A stretch of 64,000 bases of DNA from Sanguinoderma infundibulare (taxonomy: Eukaryota > Basidiomycota > Agaricomycetes > Polyporales > Polyporaceae), in the NCBI GenBank assembly GCA_032821775.1, contig JAVLRN010000010.1, positions 2,046,001-2,110,000 of the forward strand. The letters are read 5' to 3'. Of this stretch, positions 35,844-48,973 are shown one piece after another; the stretch's first letter is position 1; every line of letters begins with the position of its first letter. The notes beneath the pieces are model-generated. The model did not search any database, was not told where the DNA came from, and worked only from the letters and a program-made list of their open reading frames with translations. A program made the position numbers and the translations under genes.

Positions 35844-35850
35844 TATATAA
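35844..35850 (+). promoter_or_regulatory. TATA box of the NmrA-like gene
   Basis: TATATAA 62 nt upstream of the start codon. Confidence 0.5.
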
Positions 35851-35911
35851 CCTGCGGTTTTGCTTCCTCGATCCTCACTCATTCGCCGCTCATCACGCAC
35901 AACCTTCCCCC

Positions 35912-37215
35912 ATGTCCTCCAAGAAACTCATCCTTGTCATCGGCGCCACCGGTGCTCAGGGTCTGCCGGTCATCGATGCCCTCCTAGCACCCGCCGCAGA
36001 TGGCTCTCCGTCTCCATACGCCGTGCGCGCGCTCACCCGCGACCCGAATGGTCGTCGGGCGAAGCAGCTTGCTGAGGAGAAGGGTGTCGAGCTCTTCCAA
36101 GGTGCGTACGACTTTCACAACTGCGTCGGTGGGTTTATGGCCTTTTGCTGACTTCGAGCCGCTGCTGGATATAGGGTCGTTCGAAGACTTCCCGAGGGTG
36201 CTCGCCGCGCTCGAGGGCGTTTGGGGCGTCTGGACCAACACGGATGGCTTCACAGTCGGAGCGGCGAGGGAGATCCTCGCGGGCATCCGCATCTTCGAAC
36301 TCGCGAAGCAGACCAAGACCGTGCGCCACTTCATATGGAGCAATCTCGACTACGCTTTGAAGGTACGCGAGCTTAAGTCTCCGCGCGCCGGCATCGCACG
36401 CGCTGACGACGCCCACCAACAGAAAGGAGGCTACAACGCGATGTACAAGACCGATCACTACGACGGGAAGGGCCGCGTCGCGGAGTTCATCGAACACCAA
36501 CCGTCGTTCACCGGCGATGACGGCCTCACCTGGACCGTCCTCACGTCCGGTCCGTACATGGAGATGCTGACCATCGTGAGCTCCAGTTCAACCGCCATGT
36601 TGCGCTCTAGGACATAAGTAGGCTGACGACCACGACCCTTGCTAGCCGATGTTCGGTCCGATCGGACAGCGCGCGGACGGCACGTACGTCTTCGCGTCGC
36701 CCATCGGGAACGGCCACATCCCCATGGTCGCGCTCGACGACCTCGGCTGGTTCGCGCGGTACGCGTTCGACCACCGCGCCGAGGTCTCTGGCAAGAACCT
36801 CGAGGTCGCGAGCGACTGGGTCGGCTGGGACTACCTCGTCGACACGTTCAAAAAGGTGACGGGCGAGAAGGCGGAGTACCTCCGCCAGTCGCTCGACCGC
36901 GCGGGCTGGTTCGGGAACTGGCTGCACGCGGACCGGTCCGTCGCGAACGAGCTGCGGGGCGTGGAGGGCGCGACGACGTGGCAGGAGAACTTTACCGGCT
37001 TCTGGTCGACGTGGCGGGACGACAACGTGAGGCGGGACTGGGCGTGGATCCGGAAGACGCATCCGGGCGGGTACACGCTCGAGAGCTGGATGCGGGCGAA
37101 GGACTATGGGGGGATCACGAAGGGGCGTGTTGTGCTGAAGAACAGCGAGGACGACAAGTCGGTGGTGCTGAACAAGGAGAGGGTCCAGGAGCTTCTTGGC
37201 TACCATCGTGTATGA
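35912..37215 (+). CDS. NmrA-like NAD(P)-binding protein
   Basis: Four exons (35912-36101, 36175-36362, 36423-36575, 36646-37215) give 366 aa. The N-terminus LILVIGATGAQG is the Rossmann GxxGxxG motif. VRALTRDP and GSFEDFPRVLAALEGVWGVW are typical of the NmrA/isoflavone-reductase family. Members are either nitrogen-metabolite repressor-like redox sensors or reductases. No SDR-type YxxxK catalytic pair is obvious, so a sensor or atypical reductase role is open. The 3' end and flank (37164-37355) are duplicated at 44348-44538. Confidence 0.87.
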
Positions 37216-37356
37216 ATACTTGGCCACATTGCTTGCAACATGAGCTTGCGATCGCTTACGCAAGGGGATGATACTGGGGCAGAGCATAGGACGTAATGCG
37301 GGAGAGGATCGCCTCGAACGCGCAAGGAGGGTCCTAGTAGAGTTGTTGTGGATTGG

Positions 37357-37600
37357 CAGCTCCGGATTGTTCACAATCAAATTGTGAGGGATGTAGGGGT
37401 TGGCGGCGAAGGTATGAGATTTGAAGATGGCGATGCACCCGAGGCTATTGCGCCACGCATCGCGAACCATTGGTGGGGGGACGGGGAATGAATCCCCCCA
37501 GGCCGATACCCGATACCGCGCTCGGGTACCCCTGATGGGCGCTTGTGTTCTTCGTTCTCGACACCCATGGTACTTCGGCCACGGGCAATCCCACATACTG
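37357..37600 (-). pseudogene. Fragment of gene D (C-terminal part)
   Basis: Minus strand reads WGDSFPVPPPMVRDAW then ANPYIPHNLIVNNPEL, matching WGALLVPPLMVCEAF and DPHVPHNVIVNPPEL of the intact gene at 44788-45576. No start, no upstream exon and no proper end remain. Confidence 0.65.
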
Positions 37601-38223
37601 CGTCTGAATGTTCACCCTGGATCACCTTGTTCTGGAAACGATTCGATGTGGCGACACCTGTGGGATGAGGAGCATTGCCTCTGATCTTTTACAAGTCCGA
37701 AGCAGCGTGTAACTCGTCCACTCCATCTAAATTCTGGTACTTTGTTGAATCGTGGCATACTCGTTTGTTTCTCCTACGACGCTAGGACATCATAGGGTCT
37801 GGATCCACTGGCTTTGTATGTTTTAGTCATCTATCCCTGTGATGCGCGATCCTTACGCATGATATACACCAGGCGTGACCGGTGATTGTGAGTGTTTCGC
37901 TCACCATTTTGCTTTTTGCACGTCCGTTTTCACGCTCGTTGTCTTGCAGGTTCGCCCGAGGGGCTGTGAGCGACACATCCGAGCCCTCGCTATCTTGGAC
38001 AGATCGCTCACCCTGTTTACGCAGTCGATATAATCGCTTGTCCGCTTGTGGATGACCATCGCACTAAAGTTCGCGGCGTGGCTTTCTTGTATGGTGGCCT
38101 TCGTTTCGACCAGGCAGGACTTCGTGCTCCTCGCGGCTTCTGGCGTAGAGTCCGCAGTGCATGAAGGGACATCTGACAAGGATCATTGCGAGTAGGTAGG
38201 TAAGTCTATTTTGTCTCGTTTCC
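37601..38223. other. No supported gene
   Basis: No domain or consistent exon structure on either strand. Confidence 0.4.
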
Positions 38224-38314
38224 GCGTGCCAAAACACTACTTTGTGTAGTAGCAATCTAGTTCAATGCAACTTAGGGGCCGTTTGTGCGGTAATGCACGC
38301 CATTCGACCGTCGT
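38224..38314 (-). repeat. 91-bp dispersed element, copy B
   Basis: Inverted relative to copy A at 5299-5389; eight to nine differences in 91 bp, with the hairpin fully conserved. Confidence 0.8.
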
Positions 38315-38743
38315 TCTTCGAAGTCGATGCCTAAGTGCTGTCAGCCTACGCTACCTGGCTTTAGGCGCACGAACAAGGTTAGTAGCACAACCTTAGCGTT
38401 CGCATCCTGCATTTGAGGCCGTGTAGTAACTGGCAAGATTTTGCAATGCGGCGAAGCAGTATTCATTGGAATTGGAGATGGCGATGGGTGCGTAGACCCT
38501 TCGTATTCGAATACATTATGACCAGTACTAACTTCCGGTACAGGAAGGGAGTGTAGTTACGTCACGATTGCCGTGGCTCATCTCGTACACCTACATATCG
38601 TCAGCCGGGATCAAGATACAAGTAGTTCGTATCAGAACATTGGCCGTAGGGAGAAACCTCGATCAAGAGGCACGAAGTCCGTCACGAAGCATTGGCCATA
38701 GAGAGCGCACCGTATCCGAACGCGAGGGCGCGACGACAACAAA

Positions 38744-41700
38744 TCAGGCCGATCCCTCGAGCCGGCGCGCCGCAGGCTCCGTCTCCGACTCTCCCATCCC
38801 GTCAACCTCCGCATCTCCTACACCCCGAATGAATGGCACATCCACGTCACCCGTTCTGGGTGATGCCAGCTCGACGCTCTCCGGTGCGCCTGCTACCATT
38901 TCCTGTGCCCTATCGCCGCCAGCCGCGGCGTCTGCGGACCCCGGGTTGCTCTCCGACATGCCCTCAGGCCTCGTCTCGAGCGCGTCGTCAGGCTGCGAAT
39001 GTGGGGGATGGGTGGGACGGTTATGCACGACCTCGACAACCAGAGAGTACTCGGAGTACCACAGGAGGTAAAAGCCGAGCCGCACGACCACCTCCTCTCC
39101 AGTAGTTGGCGTGAACTTGACTTCCTTCTCCTTGGGATAGCTCCTCCACAGAGGCTTTGACTTATCCTCCCACTCCACAACGTAGGGATTGTCCTGTAGG
39201 TCAGCTCCGGAGCTGATAGCGCTCGAAAGCAAGGGTTTAAGCTCGATACATGCCCGGAAAGTCAGACGTTGAGATGGACCCCAACTTTTGTCGTCGAAGT
39301 CGGTCAACTCGTGCGAATACGTGATGGTGATGACGAAGTGAGCACTGGAGAGGGTCAGGCAATGATGTTCGGCGTCCTGATTTGGGCCCTGGAAGTCGAC
39401 TTCATATCCTTGCGCCCGTAAAGCACGTTTGACGTGCCCTGGGAGTGTCAAGCGGACCGGGCTTCTGTGGTGGCCGTCGAGGCACGAGTCCATATTGGTT
39501 TGACAGGGATGTCTGTCGGGGGAAATGCAAATGCGCAGATCATACTCCGACTGCCACGCAAGGTCCAAACTCAACCATAGCGTCAGCGGATCTCCGGATG
39601 GAGTGGTGAGCGCAACATCCTGCTCGACGAGGTGCCAGGACCATCCCTTGATCTGCGAATCGCTCCACGCCACTGTATAAGGACCATCTTGATAACCCTC
39701 CAAGCCTCCGCTAGCCTCCAAGCTGACCCATGCCGCGACTTCAAGCAGTTGCTCCGACCAGCCGTTCCTGAGTTCGTGGAAGTATCTGACGTAGATGGTG
39801 AAGTCGGCGTGAGCAATGGAGAGAGAGTGAGTATCGCGGCCATTTGCGTCCAACCCTGCGAGTCCGAGATCGCTAGCAATATAACCTTGAGCAAGCAACG
39901 CGCGTTGAACGGACCCTAGCAAGGTGAAGTTGATGCTTGTGTGTAACAAGTGAAGATGTCCGCCAGAGGGCTCGGAGTTATCGGACGGGACTGGGCCGTT
40001 GGCGTTCTCGAAGATCTCCAGGCCGAGGCCATAATGATCGTTTGCTACACAATCGAACCAGAGGTGGAGTGTCATTGGGTCTCCGGTTGGTGTGACCAGT
40101 GCCACTTGTCTGGGGGTCAGATTCAAAGACTCCTCCAAAGGAACACTCCACACATTGGGGGGAGCATATGGTGCGACATCCGGCCGTGGCACATCGCCCC
40201 CATCCTGGACGTTAGAGTCATGCGGTGGCAAGACCCAGATACGGGCTTGGACCACGAGCCACGGAGTCGCAAACCTATCTTCGACTGTTGTGTGTCGAAT
40301 TTCGATGTGGATCGTCAGTGACTGGTTGGACAGCGTGAAAGAAAGGGGATCGAGGTGATCTTGTTGAACAGTGAGTCCTCGCACAGTGTATCCGCGTGCT
40401 TCCATAGCAGCCTTGGCCCAATGCAGGAATGTCAGGGTGACAGCGCAATAAGGGCCCCTCGTCCGACGTGTAGTAGTGGTTCGTGCGAGGTGGGGAAGAT
40501 ATACGGTCCGGGTCCGAAGTTCTGCGTGGTGAGCCTGGAGATCGCTCCGGGAAAGGGCGAAGACATCGACTCGAAAAGAATGACCCCAGCGCTTAATGCA
40601 TGCGGGGTGAAGGAAGTCCAAACCAGACGTGTCCGAGTCGGAAGGGACTACATTGCAGAGTCTGCCGAGAACTCGTGCTCGATGCCCGTCGTACGTACAT
40701 CCTAGGATGAGGAGGTACCATTCACCCTTCTCCTGTGTTCCGATATAGATCTGTGGAGATGGTGCGAGGGGTAAGAGGCGGACTTGTGTACGGATGCCAT
40801 GTGGAGTAAACGTGTATTCCATGGCTGGGAGCTGTAGAGATTGGATGGTCGCACTGGATGAGGGAACGATTGGGGATGCCACCGTTTTGCGGATGTCCGC
40901 GAATCCGCTAGGAGACGAGGCGAGAAGCGAATCCTCTGAACGGTAGAGATCGAAATTTTCCCCTTCCGGGTTCACCAGGCTCGCGGGGGACTCCAAGATC
41001 GGAAACCTCCCTAGAAAGATGCTCTGATCAGGGATACGCCTCAGAATCTCCTCCTGCAGCCTTCTGAACGCCTGCTCGCCTTCTCCGTAGAGCGTATACA
41101 TCGTAATCCCGAAGATTCCCAGCAGCGAATACGCCCGGTCCTCGATCCGTGTCGTCTCGCGCTCCGCAGCCCACAGCATCCGATCCGCAACGCTAGCCCC
41201 ATCAACGGACTTCTTGTGGGTCAAGATGTCGCGATCAATGTGTGTGATCTCGCCAATGAGACCGGCCAATCCATCCTTTGTCTCCAGGGCCCTCCAATCC
41301 TGCGAGAAGAAAACGACGCGTCGTGGCGCGACGAGTTCTTGCAATGTCCACCCGCGACGAAACCATCGGCTCTTCCGAAACTTGGAGTCAGGGGCCTCCA
41401 GTTTGTCATGCGACGGGACGTCCGAGAGGAAAGCATAGCAGACCTGAGCGCCGCGATACCAATCGTACATCGAGTTGATCGCCTCCGACAGCTCCGAGCT
41501 GCTCGTCTTGTCGATGCAGGAGGAGTCTACCCAAAGGTAGCGGTAGCCGTCGCGGCGTGCCATCTCGCATGCCTTTCGGATCTTCTCCGATAGCCCGGAG
41601 TCCTCATCCCAGATGGATAGGACACGGCTGCCTGCCAACGGCGCACCAGGAAGTGGGGCATCCTGGGTGTTGTGATTGACGGTCTGCGCGGGGCCAGACT

Positions 41701-42234
41701 GTGAGGGATCGCGAGAAGGAAGTGGGACGTCGTGGTTCACAGGGGATAGGACGGCATGGTCTCGGTGGCTCGTGTGACACACAAGCTCCGGAAGTCCTTT
41801 AAGGAAGGCTCGGGAGGCTCGCGCCAACGGGCGGGTGCATGTGCGCCGTAACGACAGAAATACGACAGACACCAAGGATCGTGGAGGACCATCCGTCGGT
41901 GCGGGCCGAAGGGGCTCCAGCTCCGTCGTCGTGTTGTGGGTCGAAAGAGATTCGCTGGGAGCTTCTGCAACGAGATCAGGCTCTGGTCACGACGCGGGTC
42001 AAAGCGAAGCTCACCGCCTGACGGAGATTGCAACGGTTCGTTGATTGGAGGGGCCGTGGAGGTAGCAGGAGAAGAGACACAAGAAGGAGGGCGGCATCGC
42101 TCTTGAATCTTCTTGACATCTTGGTATGTCTGCTCATTGTTCCCCCAGGTATGGGATAGAATGGCGTACGGGGGTGTTGTGGCGAAATCGGGGAACTCTT
42201 CGAATTCCCCTGTTTCTGTGTTGATTAACCTCAT
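38744..42234 (-). CDS. Large HET-domain protein with three C-terminal modules
   Basis: Two exons (42015-42234 and 38744-41964) joined by a 50-nt GTGAGC...TTGCAG intron give 1146 aa. The HET domain runs from MRLINTETGEF and YAILSHTWGNNEQTY through LWVDSSCIDK, SEAINSMYDWYRG, WFRRGWTLQELVAP and AYSLLGIFGITMYTLYGEGE. A linker region (about residues 380-570) is shared with the other HET gene (HGIRTQVRLLPL, GEWYLLILGC). Three copies of a module of about 150 aa follow at about 578-733, 744-888 and 905-1053. Each has an ALxAQGY-type helix, a strand pair like FTIYVRYFHEL, and TPxGDPxTLxL. The tail is acidic and Ser/Pro-rich. A role in allorecognition or regulated cell death is inferred from the HET domain. 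Confidence 0.87.
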
Positions 42235-42648
42235 CGACACCAATGACTGACGAAGATGATTGAAGGTCGATTCAACACTTGATGACGCACAATGTTGGAT
42301 GAATACGTACCTTTTGAGGGCGAAGAGTAGTGGGGTGTGTGGTGGCAGGGATGAAGGAACCTCCGATGTATTTAGATTCTCGAACACGACGAGGACGTAG
42401 CAGGGAAGCCTGCCTCGAGGTGTCCGCGCGTAGTCTGACACCTGAGCGTCAGTGGACTGGGCAGCGGACGCTGAACCAATTGACAATTAATTGCTGAACG
42501 GCTATTTGAAGTTAATCATGCTGAACGGTATGGGGATTATATGTTATATCTGAAGCTGGTCAAACAACATTGTTCATGCCACAGAATGGGCGGTACGTCG
42601 CACAGCCGAAATGAATTGTGACACCCCACGAAAACCCACGAACGACCC
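42235..42648. other. Intergenic, no gene seen
   Basis: Upstream of the large HET gene and downstream of the NOSIP relic. Confidence 0.4.
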
Positions 42649-44038
42649 TTAGCCTTGAAATGCGACGCCCCGACGTCTCCGCAAGACCGCCCGCCGCATA
42701 CCCCGTGCCTCCGAAACACGCCCTCAATCAGCGACCAATAGACAGCGACCCAATCGTCCATACCTTCCCGCGTGACCTCGATAACGTCCTTCTCCCCCAC
42801 CTTCACATCGCACACGATGCACTGCTTCGCGGGCGTCACGAGCGTGTCTGTGCACGTCTTGCACGTAACGTGCCCGCAATGTTTCATAACTATCCGCAGG
42901 CACCCGTCAGCTCGACAACGCGAAGTCCGGAAGCTGATACTGATACAGCGGACACGCACGGTGCATGAGTGTGTTATTGGACAGCTGCTTCTTGCATGAC
43001 GGACATATTGGCGGCCGTTCGTCCTCGCGCGGCGCGTTGGCCTTCGGATCGAGGGTCTCACCACCCTCCGTCGTCCGGCGTAGACTCGCCGGACTTTGCG
43101 GAGATGACGCTTGACGACTTGTCGAAGGACCACTTCACCGAGATCAGGTTCTTCCGCCTGCACTCTCCATCAGCCTGACCCGTCCACCAGACGAACCAGA
43201 GAAACATACGTGAGCGGATGCACAGGGTTCCTACCACAGCACGTCGTCTGCAGCTTCACGTCCGAGAGCGACGTAGACGGGCCGCTGGAGGTGTACGTTG
43301 GCGTGAGTCACGGCAGCTTGCTCTTCAACGCCTCCGTCTGCTCGCACTCGATCTGGCGGAGTGCCGCCTCCTCGGCCTCGCGCGAGAGCGTCTCGACCGT
43401 GCTCGTGTCAAAGTCGAACTTCCGTTTCGTCCCTCGCGCTGAGACATGCCTTCAGCATCATACCAGCATGCGCCATAGGAGCCCGTCGTATAGGGAAGAG
43501 AACGCACCTTCTGAAGAGTCCACCTGCCCAGAGGACGTCGAGACGATCGACGGCGCCGCCAGCCCGAGCTGCCCCTTCTCCAACTCGCGCAACACACGCT
43601 CCCTCGCGGCCTCCTTTGCGCGCTGCCTCTCCTCCTCCGCCTCCTTCTTCATCGCTTTCAGGCGGACCTTCTGTCGCTTGACGTCATTAATTTGCGTCAC
43701 TAGAACCATGCGTGGCCCGTTTCGTCAGCTCCACCATCTTCCTCCACCCCAACTCCCGAAAGCAAACGGCATCAAAACGCACCCAAGTCCGTCAGCGCAC
43801 ACCCCCTGCAGAACAAGTTTGGCACGCGACGGGCGCCGCGCGCGCTACAGGCACGGTGCGTACGTGTCGAAGCGGCGCATCGATTCGTTCCCTAGACGTT
43901 GCTGCGCGGCTCGCACGTCCGTGAGCAGCGTAAACCATAGCGAAGGTCACGTACGCGCTTCATGCCGCAGTCGAGCTTCTTGTACTCGGCGTAGGAGAAG
44001 ATCGAGGTCGCGGTGTTGTTCTTGCTGTGTTTCGTCAT
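42649..44038 (-). pseudogene. NOSIP-type ubiquitin ligase pseudogene
   Basis: The start (MTKHSKNNTATSIFSYAEYK) and the following exon (QQRLGNESMRRFD) are typical of NOSIP. The first U-box half then reads YAPCL followed by TAG, and the rest of it is unrecognisable. Later parts are well kept: the helix DVKRQKVRLKAMKKEAEEER, GTKRKFDFDTSTVETLSRE, SDVKLQTTC, RKNLISVKWSF, ICPSCKKQLSNNTLM and the second U-box half HCGHVTCKTCTDTLV...CIVCDVKVGEKDV. A TGA interrupts KLP.LTPTY, where the array fragments have TCG. A one-base insertion near the end shifts the final VAFQG and TAA. Introns remain canonical, so loss looks recent. Unless a second copy exists elsewhere, losing the first U-box would be surprising. 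Confidence 0.75.
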
Positions 44039-44101
44039 CCTGCCGGTTACTGTTGATTTTGAGAGAAGGTAGTGGCAAGTTTCCGAGCTGTGTAGTGTAA
44101 C

Positions 44102-44345
44102 CTAGGAAGCTACTTTGAGACGGAGAGGATTGCAGGGAGCCGGTTGGATGGTCGTCGTAGTGCAGGAAAAGGTCGAGGTAGTGTGGCAAACGCCTAGGTA
44201 GCGCACGGGCACCTCGAGGCGCAGATCTAGAAGGGTGTGCGGATAGTGCGAGATGTATTCCAGGTCAGGGAAGGAGTCGGAGATCAAGAAGGGTCGGACC
44301 AGGTAGTCGATTCTATCGGCCGCTAGCTCATCCAGTTTGACAATA
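44102..44345 (-). pseudogene. Fragment of gene D (N-terminal part)
   Basis: Minus strand reads DRIDYLVRPFLISDSFPDLEY, close to GRIDYLVRPFLISNSFPDLQY of the intact gene D. The fragment abuts the NmrA fragment at about 44346. Confidence 0.65.
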
Positions 44346-44347
44346 TG

Positions 44348-44538
44348 GTGCTGAACAAGGAGAGGGTCCAGGAGCTTCTTGGCTACCAACGTGTATGAAT
44401 ACTTGGCCACATCGCTGGCAACATGATCTTGCGATCGCCTCCGCAAGGGCATCATACTCGGGCCGAGCATAGGACGTAATGGGGGAGACGATCGCCTCAA
44501 ACGCGCAAGGAGGGACCTAGTAGAGTTGTTATGGATTG
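44348..44538 (+). pseudogene. NmrA gene 3' end fragment
   Basis: About 90% identical to 37164-37355: the last 16 codons of the NmrA-like gene, its TGA and about 140 nt of 3' flank. Confidence 0.85.
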
Positions 44539-44787
44539 AGTTAAACGCTACATCGAAATGACAGTGGTGGTAATTGTACATAATGCGATAAAACCCAAAA
44601 CAGGGCAGAAACGGACCGGTGTGAGGCTACAGGAGAGAGAGCGACGCATACTATACAGACGAAGGGACAGGAGCCAGCCTGAGCGAGGGGAGCGAGGGGA
44701 TGGTACGTATACATAGAACAGGACGTGTCCGGGCAAGGAGCGCAGATTGAATCGGACAACCGGAACTGGCCGTCAGGGCTTCAGCCA

Positions 44788-45576
44788 CTACATACAAATA
44801 CAGCAGGAGGAGTCATGGCCATTTCCGATTTGCGGTTGCGGTTGTGGTTGCGGTTGCGGTTGCGGGGGGAGGGGTACTCTAAATAGCTCCGGAGGGTTCA
44901 CAATCACGTTGTGAGGGACGTGGGGGTCGGCGGTGGGGGTACTAGATTTGAAGCGTACGATACGCTTGAGGCCAAAGTGAAACGCTTCGCAAACCATCAG
45001 CGGGGGGACCAGGAGTGCCCCCCAGTCCGGTAGTCCGAGTTGGGCCCTAAAGTACCGCTCGAGCTCCTCATGTGAAATGGGCTTCACAAGGGACCAAAGG
45101 GAGCCCGGATAGTAGCGGTACTGGCTGTTGCTTTCGTCTCGAGGCGGCTGTGGGCTCTCCCCACGCTGGAGAGTGATAAGGTGGCTGTGGGTGCGCAGAG
45201 TAAGACGTTGACCGTGACACACAGCGATATGGTATCCGATGCGATACTGGCGGCCAAACACTCACGTTACGCCCTTGTATACGCCGCCGTTTCCGCTGCT
45301 CCAGAGCCAGACGTATTGCAGGTCAGGAAAGGAGTTGGAGATCAAGAAGGGTCGGACCAGGTAGTCGATTCTACCGATCCTTAGATCCTCCAGTTCGAGA
45401 AAAGACACAGAAAGTAGGACGCTATGTTTAACAGTGGGGCGGCCGTTCGGGTGGGGGCCGGCGGTGGCGGTTCGAGCAGGGATCGGAGGGACGGGGACGG
45501 AGCGAACTTGAAGCTGGAGAGAGGGCGGCGCAGCCATAGTCAGTGTTGTCACTACAGGAAGGACATTCTGTGTCAT
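44788..45576 (-). CDS. Hypothetical protein D with possible CaaX end
   Basis: Two exons (45266-45576 and 44788-45184) with an 81-nt intron give 235 aa. Unknown family. Recognisable blocks are RIDYLVRPFLISNSFPDLQY, SHEELERYFRAQLGLPDWGALL and DPHVPHNVIVNPPEL. A (PQ)n run is encoded by a GCGGTTGC-type repeat near 44830-44870. The protein ends SSCCICM, and CICM would suit a prenylation (CaaX) motif with a further upstream cysteine. The start could also be the Met at 45537. Two partial copies lie nearby. Confidence 0.6.
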
Positions 45577-46629
45577 TTATACTAGTATAAGGGGAGTTTG
45601 GCGGCTGAGCCTCAGCTTTGGGATATACCGTACGCGGCACATCTTATTGTCCTTGACACCTATAATTGGAATGACACTTGAAAGATTTCGTAGCATGTTG
45701 CGCCCAGGTTGCCGCATGAGGCTTCTCTGTCCAGCACGCTCAGGCTGGGTAGAAACCCGTTCTTTTGCTATCCCAGTATCGTCCGCATTGACGCTGTCGT
45801 TCACAAAAGAGCTTCTTCTATAATTCCCGTTTACTGCCCTGTGAGGTCGAGCCTTATTGTGGGCAGCACGTCATCCGCCTTGGTGGGCAGTGCATCATCC
45901 GCCTTGACGCTGTCGTTCACATTAGTGACACAATAGAGCTGAAGACCGAGCATGGCATGGGCACTTTGTATGACGACCGCCGAATACTCCTGGTGTATGC
46001 GGATCGAGTGCGTACAATGTACCGTAAATCTACTGCGAAATTCCTGGCGCTCGTAGGTCCACTCCTCGCGCGCTGCCGTCACTGGTCCGTTCGTGCCGCC
46101 TTCAGAGTGTCGTTCAGCGCATGCATGCGATATATTACATGTAAAGTGTGTTTGATGGCTGTAATACACAGGCTTTGCTACAACGGCGAAGCCCCAAGCA
46201 TGGCAGGCCTGTATACACTGGTGACGGAGACAAACGAACGAAAGAGAGGTCATTGAAAGAGAGGTAGGGTATTACATACGTACAACAGGAGAGGAGCGGC
46301 CGACGGTCGTGTTATACAGTGGTTGATGGTTCAAGGCGCGTACAAGAGCTAGTAATATAACCGAACGATAGATGTGCGAGAGAGAGAAGTGAGAGAGAGC
46401 CTGTCGTGAGGGATAGATCGAGTGGAATCGTCGTCGGAAATCTGGGTGCGGGTGTAGGCGGATACACACGAGACAAAGTGACAGCGGGAGATAGAGACAT
46501 ACACGAAGACGGGTAACGTGCAAGAGAAAGTGGGACGGGCAAGTTATGGAACGGCGGAGTCGTCTAGGTACTCAAAGTCCGCACTGGGGTGATTAAAAGG
46601 AAAAGAGGAAAGGAGTGTTGGGTCAGAGT
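45577..46629. other. No confident gene; short repeats
   Basis: A stretch like TCCGCMTTGACGCTGTCGTTCAC occurs at about 45780 and 45899, and GTGGGCAGYRC.TCATCCGCCTTG is repeated at about 45858-45905. The minus frame repeats NDSVxADD, but no gene model is convincing. Confidence 0.4.
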
Positions 46630-48458
<1,829 letters not shown>

Positions 48459-48973
48459 GGCCCTCGGCAGAGTAGGCGGCGGCGGGTGACGAGGAGCGAG
48501 GCGGCTGGAGCGAGTGCTGTGTGCGGAGAGGTCGAGGAGAAGATGAAGATGAAGATGAATATGAGCTGAGGGCGGGACGAGTGCGGGCGACTGTAATAGG
48601 TAGCTTATCTAAGTGGATCGCAGGTGGCTCCTCTCGCTCCGATCTACCTGCCAGGCCTCCCGACTTTCCACCGCTGGACTCGGTCCTTTACCGTGTTCTT
48701 CACCGAGTCCCCGCCCTTAATTTCCGTAGGCCATGTTGGGGAGAGGGCGGTGAGCACACAGCTTTCGGCGTGGGCGGAGGCTAGGCATGACGTCAGTGGC
48801 GGTGACCTGGAGCCACGCCACGGTTGCAGTTCCCGTTGCCCTCCGCTAAAGCCTTGGAGTGCCAGTACAAGACCCAAGACGCGTACGTCTCATACCTTCA
48901 TCCGGCGTATGTGCTCATTTTTCGTTTACTGGCGGCTCAAATCCCTCGTTGGTCGCAGCTTGGTGACAAGTTC
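48459..48973. other. HOG1 upstream region
   Basis: No supported coding frame. Probably promoter and 5' leader of HOG1. Confidence 0.4.

Noticed and set aside
43111..44100. 329-residue plus-strand frame
   Set aside because: Antisense of the NOSIP relic, whose exons and splice sites on the minus strand are recognisable.
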